Assembly (NCBI GenBank): GCA_037074705.1
Contig: CM073591.1
Span: 82,256,532 to 82,320,531, forward strand
Length of the DNA: 64,000 nt
From: Zhengitettix transpicula
Taxonomy: Eukaryota; Arthropoda; Insecta; Orthoptera; Tetrigidae
Direction: 5' to 3'
The stretch's first letter is position 1; the number at the start of each line of letters is the position of its first letter. This document shows, piece after piece, positions 34,698 through 46,610 of the stretch. Both the position numbers and the translations under genes were made by a program. The notes beneath the pieces were generated by a model that saw nothing but the letters and a program-made list of their open reading frames with translations, was not told where the DNA came from and made no database searches.

Positions 34698-35749
34698 TAG
34701 ATAAAGTGTATTTAGTATACAGTTTACTGGAGGTCTGCTGTTACAGAGGATTTAGTATATTTTGCAATTAAATACTTCTTTAATAAATTTATTTGTATTG
34801 AATTATCCAAATGATGCAAACATTCAGCCTAAGAAAACATCTAGCGATATAAAAGCCATTAGCAACAAAAGTGGTATTGCGGACGTAGAAAACTCAAATC
34901 TGAGAACCTGAATGCAAAGTGTTCATTCACTGGAGTGTTCAACATACATACATGTGTTGAACATACACACATACATATTTTTTCATTAGTTGAGGACAGA
35001 TATGCATATATGAATAAATATTGCACCATAAACGAGTGGCGCCGCACGCAGTTACGTCTTAGGTAGCGAACTTTTTAATGGCAGACGAGCTGCAATATTG
35101 GAACTGCCGCGACCAGATCAGTATGGACGATGAAACTGGTAGGTATGAGGGAATCCGGCATTAAAACACCAGACGTGCTTGAGGTTCTGCTGCGGGTTGC
35201 CGACACCGACTGAAAGCAGAATTACTCGACATTGGACGACGGTACATGAGATTTGTCCGAAGGTGACGACAATCACATGACGTCACCAATCTAGAGGTTT
35301 AGACGAGTAAACACTTTATACGTTGTAACCATTTTGTAATTTTAAATTTTATGGTGAAATTTGCACATGAAAACAGTATGCATAATTATTTCGAGATATT
35401 ACAATTGGTACCCACCACAATCTTGACAGAATAAAATATTTAAAATAAATTGAAATTAATAATAATGAAAAATATTTGAATCTACTTAATTTATTAAATT
35501 CAGCATTGTCAATAAAATAGTTTTATTTTTTAATAACCCAACCTCCATAAATTCAGCCAAATGATTAATCATTAAAAAAAATATTGCTGTTAAGATTTTC
35601 AGTAGTTGGGATGTGATCCAGAATACCGGTATGCGTATAAAATTATACTTGCAAGTAAGAATAATTGTGTTACTTATAAGCATATTCTAAATAATAAACA
35701 TGAATTTGATGGAATAAGTTCAGTATATAACACATAAATATTAATTCTT
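28551..35749. other. 5' intron stretch, 7.2 kb, no genes recognised
   Basis: AT-rich with short ORFs only. There is a TA microsatellite at 34666-34693 and a worn motif near 30770 (GATGATTATGGCG, ATCGGCCGAAAGC) that only loosely resembles the foldback cores. The stretch 31310-31870 is GC-richer with two overlapping antisense ORFs of about 70-80 codons; neither shows a family match. Confidence 0.55.
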
Positions 35750-35975
35750 TTATTTCATTCACATTGACTCGACAGCCCATTGGCGGGCTTTGCCTACCAA
35801 CATGACTGCCAGATTGTCATCTCACATGACACATTCTGGATTTATGAGTGAAACGTCACGAGATATTCGAGTCTCCATCAGGCTTAAATCCAGTTTTCGT
35901 GACCAGGACGAGGACAAACTTACTGGGATTCGAACCCGGGACCTCTGTGATGCGAGGCAATGACGCACCACAGCA
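35750..35975 (-). mobile_element. tRNA-derived SINE with a different 3' body
   Basis: The minus strand has the shared head GCCTCGCATCACAGAGG and a perfect B box GGGTTCGAATCCC. The body then departs from the other copies and ends GGCAAAGCCCGCCAATGG, CTGTCGAGTCAATG and an A-rich tail. It is therefore a second SINE family using the same tRNA-like head. Confidence 0.82.
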
Positions 35976-38790
35976 GGTGGGCATGGAAATTAATTACATA
36001 TCTAGATTAGTGTTAGTACTGTTACACTTTAAATTATAAAAGTAATGTTTCGATGAATAAACAAATACGTAACATGTATCATCAATTATTTTACTTAATT
36101 CCATAATTTGATTTGCATTTGCACAGTTAAATGTTGTATATAGCCTGAAATTTAATAATTTCTCACTATTGTATTGTGTGAATCTTTTTATAATAATATT
36201 CCTAACTTAAACTTTTACTTACCTCCAGAATTTTAGTACTGATTTTTGTTTTACTCACGTTTCTTCGTATGTCTAGAATATTTGGTTAATTAATTGGTTA
36301 TGATTATAACTTGTGAGAGTCTGCACAAAAACCGAAAATTCAATTAATTATTTTGTTTATTTGATATCGTCAATGCTAATAATAAGAGCCTGTAGTCTAA
36401 GTACGGGAGGTAAAAATGCGACACAGTGTACAAATCGGACATTGTTATTCAAAAGAAATTATTTACTCGTAATGAGGAAGTAGTCTACCTAGTTCTTGCG
36501 TTATTGAAGGATCTGTACAGGCCAAGGTATTCTAAGAGGTAGACCGTTGAATCCTAGAACTATTTCAAGAGCCTCAGCTTAATCGGATACATAATAAATA
36601 TAGTGCACATCTAATTTAAGATATAGTTGAGAATGTATATGAATTAGGTTCAGGGAACTTTGTGCTTTAATGGAGGGAAATGTGTTGTACTAGATGCAAC
36701 ATAGAGAGGCGATGAATAATTTATTTGAGGCTATCTGTATTCAGAGAGGAGGGAGGCCATATCTCTGTGGGGAGATGCGACTACATGTCCTACTAATGAC
36801 CGTTTGTCCAGCGCAACACAACAAAAACCAGTACAGATCGTTCGCCCTTAACCAGCTATAATTCCAATCACGTCCGCAGCTGAATTCTTCCATAGAGTAA
36901 ACACGCCCGTTTCAGAAATTCTAGTTCTAGTCACATGTACAGTTTCCGTAAAAACGGAAATAAATCAAGCAAGCAGGACAGAATAGAACACGAGCAACAT
37001 TAAAGACAAATAATAACTAGCCTGTACTTTGCTGCGTCTGTCACCAAAATTGGAGAGTCAATTGATCGCCGTTCCATTCCGAAACCCTACTGTAAGTGCC
37101 CTTTATTTATGGGAATAAATTGATGCAGACGGCTTATAAATTGTCAGACAAGTCATGAATCAATCATGAACACGTGCTTTCTTTTATTTCCTTTTCTATC
37201 TATATTATTAATTCTCAGGACTGTGAAAAATTACGTCATCCAGCAATTTCAACCGTAAATCGTTATTTTAAAAGGGAGCGAAACTCGGTTGAATTCAGTC
37301 AAGGGAATATAAATAAAATTCATCAGAATCCTCATTTTATTTCCAGGTGTTTGTGTCACGATATATGTTCGTAAAACCTAAATCATTCTTATAACATCAA
37401 TTAATTCCATGACGAGTTTAGCTAAGGGATATATTGTTTCTAAAATATACCCGTATTTTTTCAACTGCATACGGAAGCACAACTACAGAATTATATACTA
37501 TGCAGTTAACATACTATCACTTACATTGATTCTGCCTACAGACCTAGGATCGCAACATTTTAAAATATTATTTGGTCATTATTGTTATAACTGTGCATTT
37601 AAAATTGGTAAAACTCTCTTATGTACAATAATTACAAATTTTAAATGACATTAACAATCACTTGTCATTATGAAACCAATTTTTGATCTCTGCAGATAAG
37701 TAGTTTTGTTTTTTTGGATACTTTAATTGAACATTCTTTTTACGAGAAGTTTGTTGTTTTCTTTTACTAGGAAAAACTTTAATTTGTGCAAAATTTTAGA
37801 CAAATAATCATCTAGTTGATTATCATTCTCACTATACTATATGAATATTATTTAGGAAGTTAATATAAGACCTTTACAAGAAACACAAATTCTTGTGGTC
37901 AGTGAAAACCGTAACAAACTGTTCTTTTGTGGTATATAAGTTTGTTTCCAATGGCTTTGAAACAGTCGTAATTCTTTTTTGTGTTTTGTATTACTCATAT
38001 TTCTAAGCCACAAGTCGTGTAAGTTGTTTTTTAGGAGAGAAGACTGAACCCGACGATTCAATAGGACAAAAAACTGTTCGTGTTTAGATATTGAGGGAGA
38101 ACTCAGATTATATCTATAGACACCTGTTTCCGCTTATTCTCTGGCATGGGTGCAGGGTAAGTTGAGAACATTGCGAATTGATATATACATGAAATATTGG
38201 TATTTTGACAATGAAGAGTTTGGAATAAAATAATCCTAGTTAAATATAGAACCATCAATTTTTTTACAGTATTTAAGCTACGTAGATTTTTAGAATAGTA
38301 TGGCGTGTGGTTATTTTTCAGAAATTTTTTTCAGAGATTTTTTTTTGCAATAGAAAATACCTATTTTTCACAGATAATGTAACGGAATTTTTTTAAGCAA
38401 AAGCAAAATGAGTATAAAATAAGATGAAAATAAATATTTTTTGTTCTTTCCGTAAAGGTGCTTTGATGGGAAAAGCCTTGGCTCGATCTTATATAGTCAT
38501 TTAATTTATATGTATTATTTATGTCTTTATTACAAAACATGCACATTATCTTTAAACTTTTTAAAATTATGTGATTTGGTCTTACGTTTTTCTGCAGTTC
38601 GTAAGAAATTCAACCTATAAACGTGATAATACTAATTTATAAGGGAATTTAATGAAATGATATTGAGGGAGGACTTAGATTAGATACGTAAAGACCTAAA
38701 ATTTTCGGTTACAACCGTCATACGACACAGTCACGACAGTTAGTTTATATTTGATCATCTAATTTTAACAACTATATACATTCATTCAAA
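35976..38790. other. 5' intron stretch without recognised genes
   Basis: AT-rich, short ORFs only. Contains the first copy of a 39-bp dispersed direct repeat (38087-38125); the second copy is at 38659-38696. Confidence 0.55.
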
Positions 38791-38798
38791 ACTATTAC

Positions 38799-38835
38799 CT
38801 GACGATATCCCAAAATTATGGCCGAAACGTTATAT
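38799..38835 (+). repeat. Isolated hammerhead-like core
   Basis: The plus strand reads CTGACGA, 18 nt, GAAACGTT (38799-38828). The stem is weak (CC/GG only). The spacer word CAAAATTATGGC resembles that of the core at 25325-25370, so the two may belong to one family. Confidence 0.5.
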
Positions 38836-38859
38836 TGTCATGATCTTCTGTTTTAGTTG

Positions 38860-40740
38860 ATTAATACACATTTTTTCTGACAAATTGCCCGTCATTCTCT
38901 TTATTTATTAAATTATTTTGAAAATTATATAAAATTTCTGATGCTGAGAAATATTTGCATCTAACATTTTTCAATTATTTATAATGCTTTAGATTCAGAT
39001 TTGTTTCTTTATTGTAATTCTGGTATCAAAAAGTCATTCTTAAACTTCATTAAATATAAATTTGGTGGTGTGACACTTCAATTAAATTAGTAAAATCACG
39101 TTTATTTCTTATGAACTGCAGAAATTGTAAATGAATGCCATATCTGTTAAGTAACAATTTTTTCAATAAAAATTTAGACTTTAAATTCAATAGAAATATT
39201 AAAAATATTACCAAAAAATCAAGTAAAATTTATTATAAAAGAAAGTTAAATTTAAGTTTGGTTAAAGTGAGACATTAAAAAGAGCATGAACTTAATTATT
39301 TCAAAGACAGTCAGAGATAAATGTATAATGTGAAATCTTCCATCTCAACATCTCATATTAGTTTTGTAAATCAACAAATGACAATTAAATCCATTTATTG
39401 AGCGGTGCTGGTCAGATCCCTGAAACGATCCGGTCCCCCCCCCCTTCCCCCCACAGTATTTGGAATAAGATTTGTTACCTTTGGCTCATATGGCAGTAAA
39501 AATACAAATATTTAGTTTAGTGTCACTGGGGGTAGAGATTCGTAAGTGATGAGGTGAGGTTGAGACAGACTTGACACTAAGCTATGCCTGTGTTCAACTG
39601 TTGTCTGTTTGCTGTGTTGCATGTGACTGCTTGGAGAATTCCCGTATTGTGGAAGTCGCAGTGTCATCTCCGTAATGAGAGCCAATCGGCCAATGGACGC
39701 CTAATGAGAGTAGCTCCTCGGCCAGGAATACACGCCACACTTAAAAGCGTTTTAACGTTGCGTGGGAAGATCTTTTGAGGGCGAAAAAAACGCAAGAGTT
39801 TTTTACAGGTAGGTAATCGGAGACACGGCAAGTCTGGTAGACTAGGAATACGCACACACCGACCACTTCCAAGCAAGGTTCCCGTCAGGAAATAATCAAC
39901 ACTAGCGCCCCATCATCCTTGTTACACCCACTGAAAAGCCAGTTCATTATTATAACTAAGCTATGACTATATATTAGCGCGAAGCGGAGCTTTAATAGTA
40001 ACAAGGAACACGGCATAAAATTTCTAATCAAGACTTGCTAAAATTAACGGCTCAATTATTTCGAAGACATTCAGTGATATAAGTATAGGCGCGGAACCTG
40101 TCTTTTGAACATCTCATTAATTTTGTAAAAAACACATAATAATTTAAATTTTGACTCAGTTTGGAAGTAGAGGTTCTCTATCACAAATCGATCGAATTAT
40201 CAGAGCAAGTCCTCATATGATTAACTACAATTGTTGAAATCTGGTTTATAAGTCAAAAATTTCCGAGGGTGTATAATATAATTCGTAATACATATAATAA
40301 GCGTAAGCCTACGAAACTTCTCAAATCGAATGCGTCGTGATTGCCAATGGTTCTTTCGGAATATATTCTTAATTATATATTCCTTCATTCACATAAATAA
40401 TGTTCAAACGCATTGTAGCGAGAGTGAAGTGTTTTATTTTCAGGACAATTAACAGAGAAAGTATGACTTATATCACACGTTTTGCTAACCATATTTTTTT
40501 GTTGATAAAACTGTCATATATAAAAATAGATTGAGCGAGTAAAGCATATTCATTCTCGATTAAAATTAATTTTTGATTTATTGAACACTTCCAAAGTGTA
40601 AATTGATAGTTTCACAAAAGCTCGCTCTAATGAATATATTTTATTAAAAAAAAGTGAAAATTATTTGCAAACATTATTGAGTATTTTTATGTTTTCAGTA
40701 TTTTATTTATTATATTAAACAAAATATAATAACAGACAGT
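38860..40740. other. 5' intron stretch without recognised genes
   Basis: No family recognised. A C-run (10 C, then 6 C after TT) lies at 39435-39452. The patch 39560-39910 is less AT-rich with short ORFs on both strands. Confidence 0.55.
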
Positions 40741-41170
40741 CTACTCAAAATTTATTTTTAATGAGAGCTACGTTTCGGTCCAGATTTATAATTCCTTCAG
40801 AGTTGTGTCTACGAAGATATTACATAAAAAAAAACATTTTCATGACAAAAAAAGAGATTTTGATCGCAAAGTTGTCATTAGAGACTGAAATTATTATGCT
40901 TAAACTTGTTTGTTAATAATTTTTTAAAAAATTATTAATATTTACTTCATGGATTTTAATTTTTTTTATAAATGTATTATTAATTGACAATCAGAATTTA
41001 ATATACTTCAGAGCACATTTTCATATAGTGTGAAAGTTTCAAAAAAATTATTAATGTAAAATCCTTTTTTCTATGAGGAAATTTACGTAATATCTCCGTA
41101 GAGTCATTATCATGGAGAAAGAAAAAATATGTACCGAAACGTTCTTATTTCAAACAATTTTTTGATTGAG
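40741..41170. mobile_element. Possible worn foldback element
   Basis: A minus-strand core at about 40770-40796 (CTGAAGG, spacer, GGACCGAAACGT) faces a plus-strand GTACCGAAACGTTC at about 41135-41150. The arms outside these motifs align only loosely, so the borders and the pairing are tentative. Confidence 0.45.
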
Positions 41171-41439
41171 TTTGATTTAAGATATACACTCACTTCTAGT
41201 CTAGGTTTACTATATTGGCAATACTAGTTTCATTCACTATTGCTCAGTTTTTAAAGTATAACTTCCAATTTACAAACTTTCAACACTGTTTGACTCGTTA
41301 AGTACTATAAGTCGTTAGTATATTTCAATAAATTAGGAAATTGAACACTGATAGACCTAATTGATCGAGTTGTAAGATTTTTATCATTTACTCTCGATTG
41401 AAAGGTCAAAATTTTGATTCTGACTCGCTGGCAGGTTAG

Positions 41440-41640
41440 AAGTCGGCTAAGTTTTGGTCTCTGCTTGAGGTAATTACCTGGGGAGAAGTGTTTCTAACGA
41501 CCAGGGTATTGTGACAGAGGACCCGTCCTAATAGGACCGGAAACCGTGCCGACGTCTGTCAACAAGACAGCCTGGGCGTTCCCTCAGAACCTGCCTCGTA
41601 ATCACTCTACCTGCCAGACCCACACACCTACAAAAAAAGG
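41440..41640. other. GC-rich block in AT-rich intron, unclassified
   Basis: About 180 bp of GC-rich sequence with internal short hairpins (GACCCGTCCTAATAGGACCGG, TGTCAACAAGACA) ends in a run of A after CACACACCTAC. The sharp borders and A-run suggest a retroposed sequence, but no RNA gene or SINE head was recognised. Confidence 0.45.
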
Positions 41641-41859
41641 GCAAACGCAGCTTTCGTTTCCTTTATTCAATATTTCGGTTTTACAATAATTTAATTAAAT
41701 GCAGAAAACACGAAATCGCCGAAAAGAATTCACAAAAGTTATTTTTCTTTGCACAGTTCACGTAAGAATAATCTTATAGAAAGACTAAAAGGAACTAGTC
41801 GTAATAATTAGTTTTAAAATTTGTATATTTTCAATAAGGCCAAAAACAGACAATAAAAT

Positions 41860-42770
41860 TATGATTTAATTAATTTAACTTAACTTCATGTTTCGGTCCT
41901 AATATTGACCCACATCAGGTTTATAAATAAAGATATTCATTACAATAATTCCATAGAACCTGATGAGAAGCAAATCTTCAAGAAAGAGTCATACATTTTA
42001 CATAAGAATCAGGTATAATAAGTAACACCTCGTAATGTGCGCTAAAAAGCAATTTTTAGATTATAAAATCAATATAATTATCATTGTGATTCTAAAATAT
42101 TTCAATAAGGAAATAGAACATGCTAACTATTTACATCATTTTACTAATATATAAACGTTCAAAGACATTAGCTGACAATCAGAGATTATAAAAACGAGCT
42201 TAAATTAAATACAAATAGCAGGAATTAATATCGAACGTTTTTTAAAGGTAGGATGAAGATATATTTTGGATTAAAATATTACAAATATTGCTTAATGAAT
42301 CAGGATTCGTTTTGATATTGAATGAATATGTATAATACGTCGACACATCAAAGCCACCACAGGAAAATTATCTTTTATTTCGAGGCACAGTTTAGATTCC
42401 AATCATACGTTTAATTGGAATATATACCAAATTTCAGACGAAGATAGTAATTACAAATCTAGATTTAGTTTCAGAAATGGTACGAATTACGTATAAAATA
42501 TATTCACTCAATGTAAAAACGGTTAATGATTTATTAAGCATGATGTATAATATTTTAATCCTTCATATTTCCAACCTTTAAAGCCTTCGCAATTAATTCC
42601 TACTATTTATCTTTGGTATTTCAGATAGTTTTTATAATCTTTGGTTGTCAGCTAATATCTTTGCACATTTATGTCCACAATTTAATAATCTAAAAACCTT
42701 GAGGGTCCACATTAAGATCCAACTAAATTATAATTTGTCTGTTTTGAACATCATTCCTAATTAATATATT
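41860..42770. mobile_element. Large foldback element
   Basis: The main arms are 42140-42310 and 42530-42690, inverted: ATTAGCTGACAATCAGAGA / inverse, GATTATAAAAAC / inverse, AGGAATTAAT / inverse, AAGGATTAAAATATTA-like block / inverse, TTGCTTAATGAATCA / inverse. Outside them are a minus-strand core at about 41892-41918 (CTGATGT, GGGTC spacer GGACC, GAAAC) and a worn partner near 42710-42735 (CTTGAGGGTCCAC, AAGATCC). The left side has extra sequence between core and arm. Confidence 0.75.
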
Positions 42771-43389
42771 ATATATTGTAAATTAAAATGAGAAATTCGC
42801 ATGTTATGTTTTGTGTTCTGATATAGCCATGGCATACTACACTTTTAAATTATCGGCGTTGTGTCTTTCCTTCGTTACATATTCCAGAGTTATCGTTTTC
42901 TGAACTATTTATGCGTAATATGTGAAATTTTCAGTACGGTATGTGAAGCTGTAATTTCTTGGTGATCGATACACAGTATCTGTCCCTTTGCATATTTTAG
43001 CCTACATTTATGTAATTCAGGCTAATATAGCTACTTTTTGAAGGCATACAGTCAAAAAATTGCACATGAAATTTAAAATCAATGTATTCAATTTGTTGAA
43101 TTATCATTATTTTAATTGCATAAAATTTATATTTATTCATTCATTATTTGTATTTTCTCCTCTGCAATAGGCGCTTTATTGCTTTTAGCTCTTAATTTTC
43201 AAAATATTATGTTAGATAATTTTAAGTCGCGGAAGGTACCGGCTTATATTCCTGGTCTGGACGACATTTTTCCATCCATGTACTTTGATTAATCTTAACC
43301 ATTTGCCTTTGGCTTGCGCGTATAAGCTTACAATAACTGAATAAAATAATTTGTCATTTATTTTCGAAGCTTTCAAAACTATTTATTGT

Positions 43390-43450
43390 CATTACCTGAA
43401 GAAGTCCTAATTTTGGACCGAAACTTTGTTGTTTATAAACTACTTTTTTA
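43390..43450 (+). repeat. Hammerhead-like core with perfect 4-bp stem
   Basis: The plus strand reads CTGAAGA, then GTCC/GGAC hairpin with a TAATTTT loop (flanking A and C unpaired), then GAAAC (43396-43424). It is one of the best preserved cores, but its inverted partner was not found. Confidence 0.6.
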
Positions 43451-45049
43451 TATGAATAAATTGTAATTTTTCATTAAACTTTATTTTTCTGAATTATATG
43501 GTTATTAATAATATTATTTTAAATACAAAGGTCTACAGGTGACGTAACTGAATTGTATGACCATTGATAATAGTACCATTATAAAATATAAAATGTCTGT
43601 GTTAAAAGTATCCTAATTAGATCAAAGTAGTTAATTAATATGACAAAGTGTTGAAATAAATACCACACGAATTCAGGTTATTCATAAACGCAATAACAAC
43701 ACATCGCAAAATCCAGGTGACAAACAAATAACAAGAACAAAATAAATTAAAAAGTTAACGTCGCCAAACTACATAATATCTCTAAAGTCTCCCCTTCTCC
43801 ATAACCTCTGATCCACGAACAATTTTATATTATATATTAATTACTGTAAAAAATATAGCACATTTACCAAAGCAGGCGTCGAATTCAAATAAGTCATTTA
43901 TAAAATCTCCTTCGAGACGAAATTTCGTGTAACGGTTATTTGTTTATTGACTAATTCTGGAGTGAAGTACAATATTACCTTTCTCAGATCCAGTAACTGC
44001 TTGAGTCTTAATTACGCTGTTTCTCAACAGGAATGCATTTTAGTACATAAAACAGCCCGTTATTGTAAACAAACATTCGAGACTGGCGCATGCGCTCCGT
44101 ACTGACCCGAGCTTACCCGACCGGCAACCCGAATATACCCGAGTGAACTAACACGAAAGAGCGTATTACTCTCTTATAAAATAAAGATGAAATAAACAGC
44201 AATTAATCAAAATTTTTGAGGGTTCTACAGCAGAGCACAAATCAGTTAAAATAAGACTTTTGTATGGCAATGTCGGAAGTTCTTGGTGCTCTACATAAAA
44301 TTGAATATTTTTGTTTCCTCAGGCGGAAAATAAATAGTTTGAAAATGGCAAGAGGTGATTTAAGTAACTAAAAATGGAAAAATTCTGTAATAGTACTAAA
44401 AGTGGATGTGAAGGACACTTTACTATGATTAATTTATGTAGCCTACAAATTTAACGAATATATGCTATGAATATTTATATTTTAGTCAGTATAACTTGAT
44501 TGTGTTCGTCCTGTTTTCTTTCGTGTTTTAATAATTTCCGACGATAAACTAAATCGTGAAGAACTAAAATTATCATCACAACTGAAGTTTTTGGCTTGTG
44601 TTCTTATTTTTTTGTAACAATATGCTTTTAGAGACCTAAATGATCATACTTTCTATTATTCAATTCTTTAATTAATAAAAAAATAATTTGTACCCTCTTC
44701 AAGCTGTAGTCACAATAATAAAAAGCCTGCTAGTTAGTCGTTAAATGTATATTATTGTACTTAAAACGTGACGTTAAACTAAAGAATAAATTTGGTTACA
44801 AATGTGCTAATTCTTTAAAATGTCCTTGAGACTTCGTATTTTTGTTTAGAATTTATAAGACGATTGTTTCAGTAAATATGGTTCTTTGTTTTTCTGTCAA
44901 AATAATCATCCACGGGTAAAGGAGTTATATTTTAAAGTTTTTTAGTTTAATTGTAATATAACTACATATTACTAAGTATTTTATAGCAGATTGACGAATC
45001 TTATTTATAAAAATAAGTCCTATCTCATTATCAGATAATATATTCCCGG
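43451..45049. other. 5' intron stretch without recognised genes
   Basis: AT-rich. The patch 44085-44160 has more CpG (CATGCGCTCCG, CCGACCGG) but no recognisable content. Confidence 0.55.
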
Positions 45050-45255
45050 GTTTCCAACCATGTTAAATATTTATTGATATGCAACTTTTCCATGCTCTGC
45101 TATCGTCGTCAGGTTAGTTTCGGTTACATTAATTGAAAATCTGTAACGGAAAATAATTGATAACTTTAACACAAGTAACCGCAATATACTTGACGACGAC
45201 GTCAAGGCGCCCCAGGGAAACGTTGTGTTAATAAATATTGAATAATTGAAATCCC
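45050..45255. mobile_element. Short foldback element with CTGACGACG cores
   Basis: Left arm 45066-45115 (AATATTTATTGATATGCAAC, TCGTCGTCAGG) and right arm 45193-45240 (TTGACGACGACGTC, GGAAACGTTGTG, TTAATAAATATT) are inverted copies with several changes. Each has a CTGACGA- or TTGACGA-like box and a GAAAC- or GAAAA-like box. Confidence 0.7.
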
Positions 45256-45355
45256 CAGAATATTTTATTCAGAATTTACACTGCGAAAGCCCTCGCTCAC
45301 TTATACAATAATTATCACAAGTTGTGAATAAGAAGTTGAAGATATTGAGATCGAT

Positions 45356-45900
45356 ATGTTCAATGGATTAATAAATAGTAACGTCAAAATTGTTATGCGG
45401 CCCAGAATTAAGGCGACAGAATCAGTTACTTATGTTATGAATTATGCGGAATTGTTCCTCGATTATCTCAAAAAGGTAACAGAAAATCGAGTGCATTTAT
45501 TTGAAGCGAGGATCAGATTAAGTACGAGTTGCGAAGGGATGGCGAGGTCCACGTGGGAGTCGATGAAGTATTTTACTAATAAACGGATAGTAGGACGGTC
45601 TGGCTGATCGTGATGCATTGCCGTGTTCTGACGTCGTTACATTAGGCAAGAATGCGGACCAACAAATACTGCACCCTGGAAAAGCCGTCGATTCATCAGT
45701 GTCTGTGGCGCCAGAGGAGGGGCAGACCTCCATTTCTCCGCATTTTTGCGGATCAGTCGGGTCAGCTTTTAGGGCGAAAGTCTGTCATATGATGTGCCTT
45801 CCCTTTCCTATCAGGAATGTACCCACTGTTTACGTCAGCTTCGTCAGGAAACGCGATACACGTTCGTTTATCTTGACTTCACGGAAATTATACATGAAGA
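45356..45900. other. Less AT-rich segment with short ORFs, no gene called
   Basis: Three open frames of 71-95 codons (45356-45607 plus, 45618-45905 plus, 45518-45733 minus) overlap. None shows a domain, and their composition and overlap are what chance gives in a GC-richer patch. Confidence 0.45.
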
Positions 45901-45914
45901 GATAAAATAAATAA

Positions 45915-46132
45915 ATAAAACAAAAGAAGTGATATAAATACCACACAACGTTTCTGGACACCTTGCTCCTTTCTTCAGGTGCTAAGAAAATTAAAAACAC
46001 AGGAGCCTAGAGCGATACAACTGCACAGTTCAGTTGACAATCTCAAAATCACCTGAAGAAAGGAACAATGTTTCCAGAAAAGTTGTGTGGTATTTACATC
46101 ACTTATTTTGTCTGCATTTGGCTGTTTTATTT
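45915..46132. mobile_element. Foldback element (CCACACAACGTTTCTGG family)
   Basis: Arms 45915-45983 and 46049-46132 are inverted: AAGTGATATAAATACCACA / inverse, CAACGTTTCTGG / CCAGAAAAGTTG, TTTCTTCAGGTG / CACCTGAAGAAA. The minus-strand core reads GCAC, CTGAAGA, GGAG..GTCC-type stem, GAAACGTT, GTGT; GCAC and GTGT can pair. The interior ACACAGGAGCCTAGAGCG is shared with 51900-51950. Confidence 0.85.
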
Positions 46133-46344
46133 TTTATTAATTTTCTAACAGGCGTATATCTTTCATTTTGAATTTATACATGATAAGGGAAGTAAAGTTA
46201 AAGATGGAAAATCACATCTTTAACCTGGATACAAAAGGGCACTGGTCGTAAAAGTGGTCGATGTCAACTAGGGTCGATATGACGTTATTGGAACATCCGT
46301 TTGTGAAGTAGTAGATCCGTCAAAAACATGAACAAAATAATAAG

Positions 46345-46610
46345 TGAGAAAAATTTATTATTCTATTAAAAACATAATATTTAACAGATATAACGTTTCG
46401 TTCTTGATTGGAACCTCATCAGAAGTACAATTACATTTCAAATATTATTTATTACACAAAAATTTAGATTAGCAAACTTCTTAAGTGCAGTTTTTTAATA
46501 TAAATCTTCTTATAAGGAATTATAATTGAATTGTAATTGTACACTTGAAGAGTACGAAACGTTGTGCCTGTTAAATATTATGTTTTAATTAGAATAATAA
46601 ATTTTTCTGA
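46345..46610. mobile_element. Foldback element with a well-kept hammerhead-like core
   Basis: Arms 46349-46440 and 46518-46606 are inverted: AAAATTTATTATTCTA / inverse, AAAACATAATATTTAACAG / inverse, AACGTTTCGT / ACGAAACGTT. The minus-strand core at 46396-46422 reads CTGATGA, bulged G, GTTC/GAAC hairpin with CAATCAA loop, GAAACGTT. The plus-strand partner (GAAGAGTACGAAACGTTG) has lost its hairpin. Confidence 0.85.

Noticed and set aside
45356..45905. Two consecutive plus-strand ORFs (83 and 95 codons) as a possible small gene
   Set aside because: No family likeness, no shared frame and no splice signals joining them convincingly.
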